Shown here one piece after another: positions 59,535-64,000 of a stretch of 64,000 nucleotides of DNA (the stretch's first letter is position 1; every line of letters starts with the position of its first letter). The DNA is from Coniferiporia sulphurascens (lineage: Eukaryota; Basidiomycota; Agaricomycetes; Hymenochaetales; Hymenochaetaceae): positions 1,054,001 to 1,118,000 of the forward strand of contig NBBA01000009.1 in assembly GCA_002794785.1 (NCBI GenBank). The letters are read 5' to 3'. Under the pieces are notes generated by a model. It had not been told where the DNA came from. It worked only from the letters and a program-made list of their open reading frames with translations, and did no database searches. Position numbers and translations under genes: made by a program.

Positions 59535-62500
59535 ATGGAACAAGCGTTTGCGTCTCTGGCACAAATCCGGATTCTGCTGCTTCCTGTCGGGTCGATACAA
59601 CGGGCGTTGTTTGAGAACTGGGCTACGGAACTCGATGAGTTCAACGAGATACGTCTCAGCGATGTCCCAGCGGACAGTAGGGATGATAGAGGTGCGGGGG
59701 ATTCCCCAATGCTCTGTGCTGCCAGCCTTAACATAGTTGCCTTCAGCTCGTTTCATGCCCAGCCCTCTTGCGTCCGGTGCTCTTTACTTACGTTTTACAA
59801 GGCATCCCCCACCACCTTATCGCTCGCGCCTGGACCTATTTCGCCCGTCCGACTTTCCCCTTGGTGTAGTCGGGATTGCGAGCTGTTCGGAATCCGATGC
59901 ATTATCCTCAATATATTCACAGTTCAACGGTTCGCTCGCTGAGCTCTTCCCGTCCAGTTCAATGTTCCCGCTTGCGCAAAATTGCTTTGTCTTTGAAGAA
60001 GGCGATGGTAACACCAACCTTAATATCGGAAATCATCTACCGGGCTTAGTGGTAATACCCAGTATGATGGGGAATAAGAAGCTATATGTCGGTACTCTTC
60101 TCGCAGAACTTTGTTCTAATATCCTGGGCGAATTCTCTGTGATAGTGAGTGCTCATCTTTTCCACGGATACTCCGGCTTATTCCCTCCGTACTCAGGTAA
60201 AGGCTCTTGAATCTCAGTCGGGAAGCGAGTCATTAAATGCGGGATTGTTCGCGAGGTTGCCGGATTACAGGAACCCACGATCAACACCCGACAGGCACGA
60301 AGACTATCGTTCGCCTCAGGAAGTTACGGCCTTACATAGTTTACCTGATATTAGTAGGAGTGACGCAGCCTTTCGGTCTAATGATCACTCTAGGCTCAAT
60401 CTGAAACGAGCTTCAACATTAGGACCTGGGACCGTTGGAAACACCAGCCGTAATTCACAGCTACTTGCACCGTCACCCAAAAAACGTCAAAGTGCAGTTA
60501 GTGCCGGGACAGCTCATGCAAGACTTTACAAGGTCTTGGGCGACCTATTCCTACTTGCTGGTCGGACGATGGACGCCACTATATGGTGAGAATAATGATT
60601 GTACCAGTTGTTCTTCGCAATAAACAGGGCGTAGGTATAGCGAGGCGGTGCACCACCTCAAGCAGTCTCAAGATGCACCCTGGCAAGCCGCCGCTTTGGA
60701 AGGAATGGCTGTTGCGGGCGCTATCGAGTCCTGGGCAACTCCTACGCACGGTCCTGTTTGTAATTTTCTTATTTTCCCTTACATGCTACCCCAGTAATGC
60801 TCCGTCTTGTCCAATAGTCATCCGCGAACTCCGACACGAAGGAATCGTGGGCGGATCACTCGGATAAGCTATCGCGGGCGATAGCGCTATACTCTGGAGC
60901 AGCGGAAATAGCCGATAATGAGGGGTCTATGTCTGATCTCTCCTTCCTTTATGTTACAGCATGTCTTCGCCATTCCTCCCTCTTGCATTCATTATGGTTA
61001 TCAAAAGGTTGGAGTACCTTTACCTTCAGCACGCTTCTATGTGGCGAGAATTTTCCTCGCTCATCCGCGGATGTCGGTGGGACTGGGGAAAATACGATCT
61101 CACATACGGGCTACCTGAACACGGTGGCTGGCATATCTCGATCAGATATCTCAGCGATTCTTGCACAAGCTCATGGTCCGTGGCTTCTTCACCTTGGCTT
61201 CAGGGAACGCATCGAAACTTTGCGCTGTGTGGCTGGAGTTTACTCTTCTCTCCGTTATAAACGGAAGGAGGCCTATATTCTGAGGGAGCTTCTTGCCTGT
61301 CTAATGGATCTTGTCATTCACGGACGAGAGGAAACGATTGATTCGGCAGGATCGACGTCGGATACTGGCTCAGCAAACTTGATTGATGCCCATGGAGGTA
61401 TAGGTATTCGAGAGAAGGATAACGTGGCGGGGAATGACAGTATATTGCATCTTGTAAAGCATATTTGCGGAGTTCATGGCATATATTTGAATTCGGTCGG
61501 ATTCATAGGAGACGGAGGGTCAAACATAGCGCGACAATCGTATCCCTCCTTGGGTACACTACATACTGATCACGCGTATCGGAGGACACCTTTAACTCAG
61601 TATGTTTGGCCAGACCTTCAGGTCGGTATGGTTAGGGAAGCGCTTGCAATAGCAGAAACTTTACCAGGTGAGCCACCGTATGGCTGTCACATAATATAAC
61701 AAGCCTAAGCGGAAGTGCAAAGATTACCCGGCCGTCGCCTCATTTGCATTATCCGCTCTGCGCAGTTTACACAGCCGTCTTGAACCGGAAGATCAGTTTC
61801 ATTTTTTTACCGCGTCGGCACGAGCGATGGCGACAATTCGACGCAGGGGTGACGAAAGAAAACTGGAATACTGGCCATCAGAGGTTGTTGCCAGTATAAA
61901 ATTCATGCCGTAGGTCACTTGATTTGTTTCTCTTGCGTACCTCAACTTCTTCCGCTCGTCTCGCAGACTGCCATTTGTTCGACTTCCGACGGAAAGACCT
62001 TGGTCTGATCTCTACGCACAATCCGAGGAGGGGAAGGGGCAACTTGTAAGAGTGGACCCTTTGCTGTACAATCCAAGGCGAATGGCAAACAACAAGGTTG
62101 GTTAATACATTCCGTTGGCTCTATCGTCTACTACTTACTGGGATTTCAGCGACAAGTAATCGCTGTCGCGAATGAATTACTGGAGTTTGCGGTGACACTA
62201 GAAAATCCATACTCTGTTGCCCTTGATGTGCTCCAAATATCGCTTAGGTCAGTGAGCATACATACAAATGTGCTCGTTGAGCGGATTGAATTATACTATT
62301 ACACAGTACCGGTGGCGTCCCGTTCACTAGTAATCCTTTACCGGTCGAAATTCGTCCGAACTCCTATGAGACCGTCATTCTGTCGGGAAGAGCAACAGAG
62401 GCAGGTAGCCTTGTCATACGCGGTTGCATCTTAGAGCTGTCTGGTGTCGAACCACACGAAACATTGATTCCCATGTTCCCCCAAGAGGAGGAGGAAAAGG

Positions 62501-64000
62501 TGTTTCTCAGAGCCATCGCTGATTACAACGAAAGCGAACGGTTCAAATCAAAATTTCTTAATGACAAACTAGATGAAATGCACAGACAATCTAACACCGT
62601 TCCCTCAGGAAAGGAGAATAAAAGCATTCCGTCTCCGAAATACTTGGAATTAAAGGTTGTTTCGGAGCAACCCTACTTGCGCATACGTAGAACATCCCTC
62701 ACGAATGGAGCAGTAATGCTTTATGATGGAGAAACGTGGGTTCAACTATACGCAAATAGGAACACTTAATGAAACTGACTTCTCCCAGGTCGACTATTCG
62801 TCTGGTCGTGGAGAACATATCCGTCCTGCCAGTTGACTTCTTGGGATTGTCATTTGACGACTCAGCACAGACTTACTTCGAACAGGCGCTGAACGAAGGC
62901 GACCTTAATGCGTTTGAGACATATGAGACAGAATACAACTTGGTCCACAGGCCCGTTTTTTCCTGGGAGCCGGTCATAAACAGAAAGGAAATACTCCCTG
63001 GCAAGGAATGTACGATTTCAGTGAAGTGTTTCGGGAGAGCAGGCTGGTACGCATCAGTTCAATGTCGTTGTTCATTTTCTGATGGAAGCCGCTACATGCA
63101 GCACTGATGGTACAATCCAACTATCGTATTCTTATGCGCGTCGACGGCAAGTGTCTCTGCAGGCGCCTCCGCCAGTATTTTATGCAAGACAGTTGCTGTT
63201 TCCCGTCCTCGTCACCGTATACCAGATGTTAGAGTGTTCAGGCATGAACATTCTACCCATTTCAACGGCGGGTGATTATAACGATCCCGTTGAAAGTGAA
63301 GACCGTAGGGCATTATTAAAAGGTCTCGATGGTCTCGAGTGGTGCGTGTTTACGCTTGACGTACAAAACACGTATGGGCTGCCGTTTGAAGTGACATTGT
63401 CTCACAACTCGGAAAGTGAGTTCGAGGCCGAGGTAAAAGCTACATGTTCTGACCGTGTGTGCAGTATCAACGTCTCGAGTAGTCCCGCCCGGTTCTACTT
63501 ATAAGTACGGCTTTTCCTCAAAACGTAACGTTTAACTAAAAAAACACTCGCAGATTTCTATTACCTATAAGACGCTTTGCTTTGCCATCATCCTTAACGG
63601 CCTCGCCCATCCCATCACTGACAAACCGGCAATTCGTTGTCACTGGTCTAGCGAACGACGAAGATAACGCTCAGAGAGAGCTTTTCTGGCATCGTGAAGA
63701 GCTTCTCAAGAGAGTGCGCGCTACCTGGAAAGAGGTGGGATTATAGCTACTTGGGCATTTTTAACTACATTGACTTCGACATGTTAGACTGCGGGATCAC
63801 GGACGGGGGAATTATCGCTCCGTCAACAGAGATTTACTCAACCGATGCTGAATTCCCTCCGTACGGAAGACATACAAGTACGCTTGTCATTAGCGGGGCA
63901 GGTCGAGGAGGGCTTTACGGGGACAATGAATGAAACTGGAAGACCATACCTAGCTTCTCCCAACCAACACGTGTCGGTCATAGTAAGAGTACACAACTTA
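59535..64000 (+). CDS. trs120: TRAPPII subunit Trs120 (TRAPPC9), 3' end beyond window
   Basis: Trs120 is a large subunit of TRAPPII, the Ypt31/32 (Rab11) exchange factor at the late Golgi. The ATG at 59535 gives MEQAFASLAQIRILLLPVGS and IQRALFENWATELDEFNEIR. Then come LSDVPADSRDDR, ARFMPSPLASGALYLRFTRH and DFPLGVVGIASCSESDALSS, the typical N-terminal block of the family. Further exons include AQNCFVFEEGDGNTN, LGLVVIPSMM-type sequence and YVGTLLAELCSNILGEFSVI. The middle carries helical repeats (RERIETLRCVAGVYSSLRYK). The later part contains beta-sandwich segments such as LLEFAVTLENPYSVALDVLQ and WCVFTLDVQNTYGLPFEVTL, as expected for the TRAPPC9 C-terminal region. More than ten introns are visible. 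The gene runs off the right edge. Confidence 0.92.

Noticed and set aside
59298..59756. A 152-codon open frame on the - strand over the TRS120 first exons
   Set aside because: It is antisense to clear Trs120 coding sequence, has no family resemblance, and is explained by codon composition.

Overview
This window is nuclear DNA from a filamentous basidiomycete, most likely an agaricomycete. Genes are dense and lie on both strands. Almost every one is broken by several 45-75 nt GT-AG introns. The gene set is eukaryotic and fungal (ergothioneine synthase, APC3, CCT1, exportin, Sfi1, TRAPPII, DUF4211). No bacterial, viral or intact mobile-element gene was recognised. The coordinates below are genomic CDS spans including introns, with splice sites inferred by eye from frame, consensus and family alignment.

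Layout. 1-2907 (-) is the 5' part of an Egt1-type ergothioneine synthase, cut by the left edge. 4435-5751 (+) is an SRR1-like protein. 6208-7193 (-) is an acidic Ser/Asp-rich protein. 7740-10682 (-) is APC3/Cdc27 and 11059-13106 (-) is CCT1. 13347-26683 is the most unusual part: two complete CRM1/exportin-1 genes in inverted orientation (13347-17368 + and 22615-26683 -). They enclose an OTU deubiquitinase (-), an AKR7-type aldo-keto reductase (+), a small unrecognised ORF (-) and an MCT-1/Tma20 PUA protein (-). After an apparently empty 2 kb come an armadillo protein resembling RAP1GDS1 (28671-31312 +), a peroxisomal enoyl-CoA hydratase/isomerase (31732-33084 +), a pirin (33504-35102 +), Nsa1 (35179-36802 -), Rmd5/Gid2 (36961-38465 +), a CCCH zinc-finger protein with a 17-copy WG repeat (38888-42400 +), Sfi1 (42800-46838 +), an unrecognised acidic protein (47052-48193 +), a DUF4211 protein (48304-50235 -), Dpm2 (50477-50862 +), an 8 kb gene for a very large C1-zinc-finger protein (50981-59225 -) and Trs120 of TRAPPII (59535 to the right edge, +).

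Most genes are unlinked housekeeping functions: protein folding, nuclear export, ubiquitin pathways, ribosome assembly, the cell cycle, and ER/Golgi traffic. They do not form a pathway cluster. The main discovery is in the CRM1 pair. The copies share intron positions and are generally diverged, yet carry a 758 bp tract that is identical including two introns, which indicates gene conversion. Just outside that tract, the residue equivalent to human Cys528 (the leptomycin B target) is Cys in the + copy and Val in the - copy. The genome may therefore encode one leptomycin-sensitive and one leptomycin-resistant exportin. The second point of interest is the WG-repeat protein, whose repeat resembles Argonaute-hook platforms.
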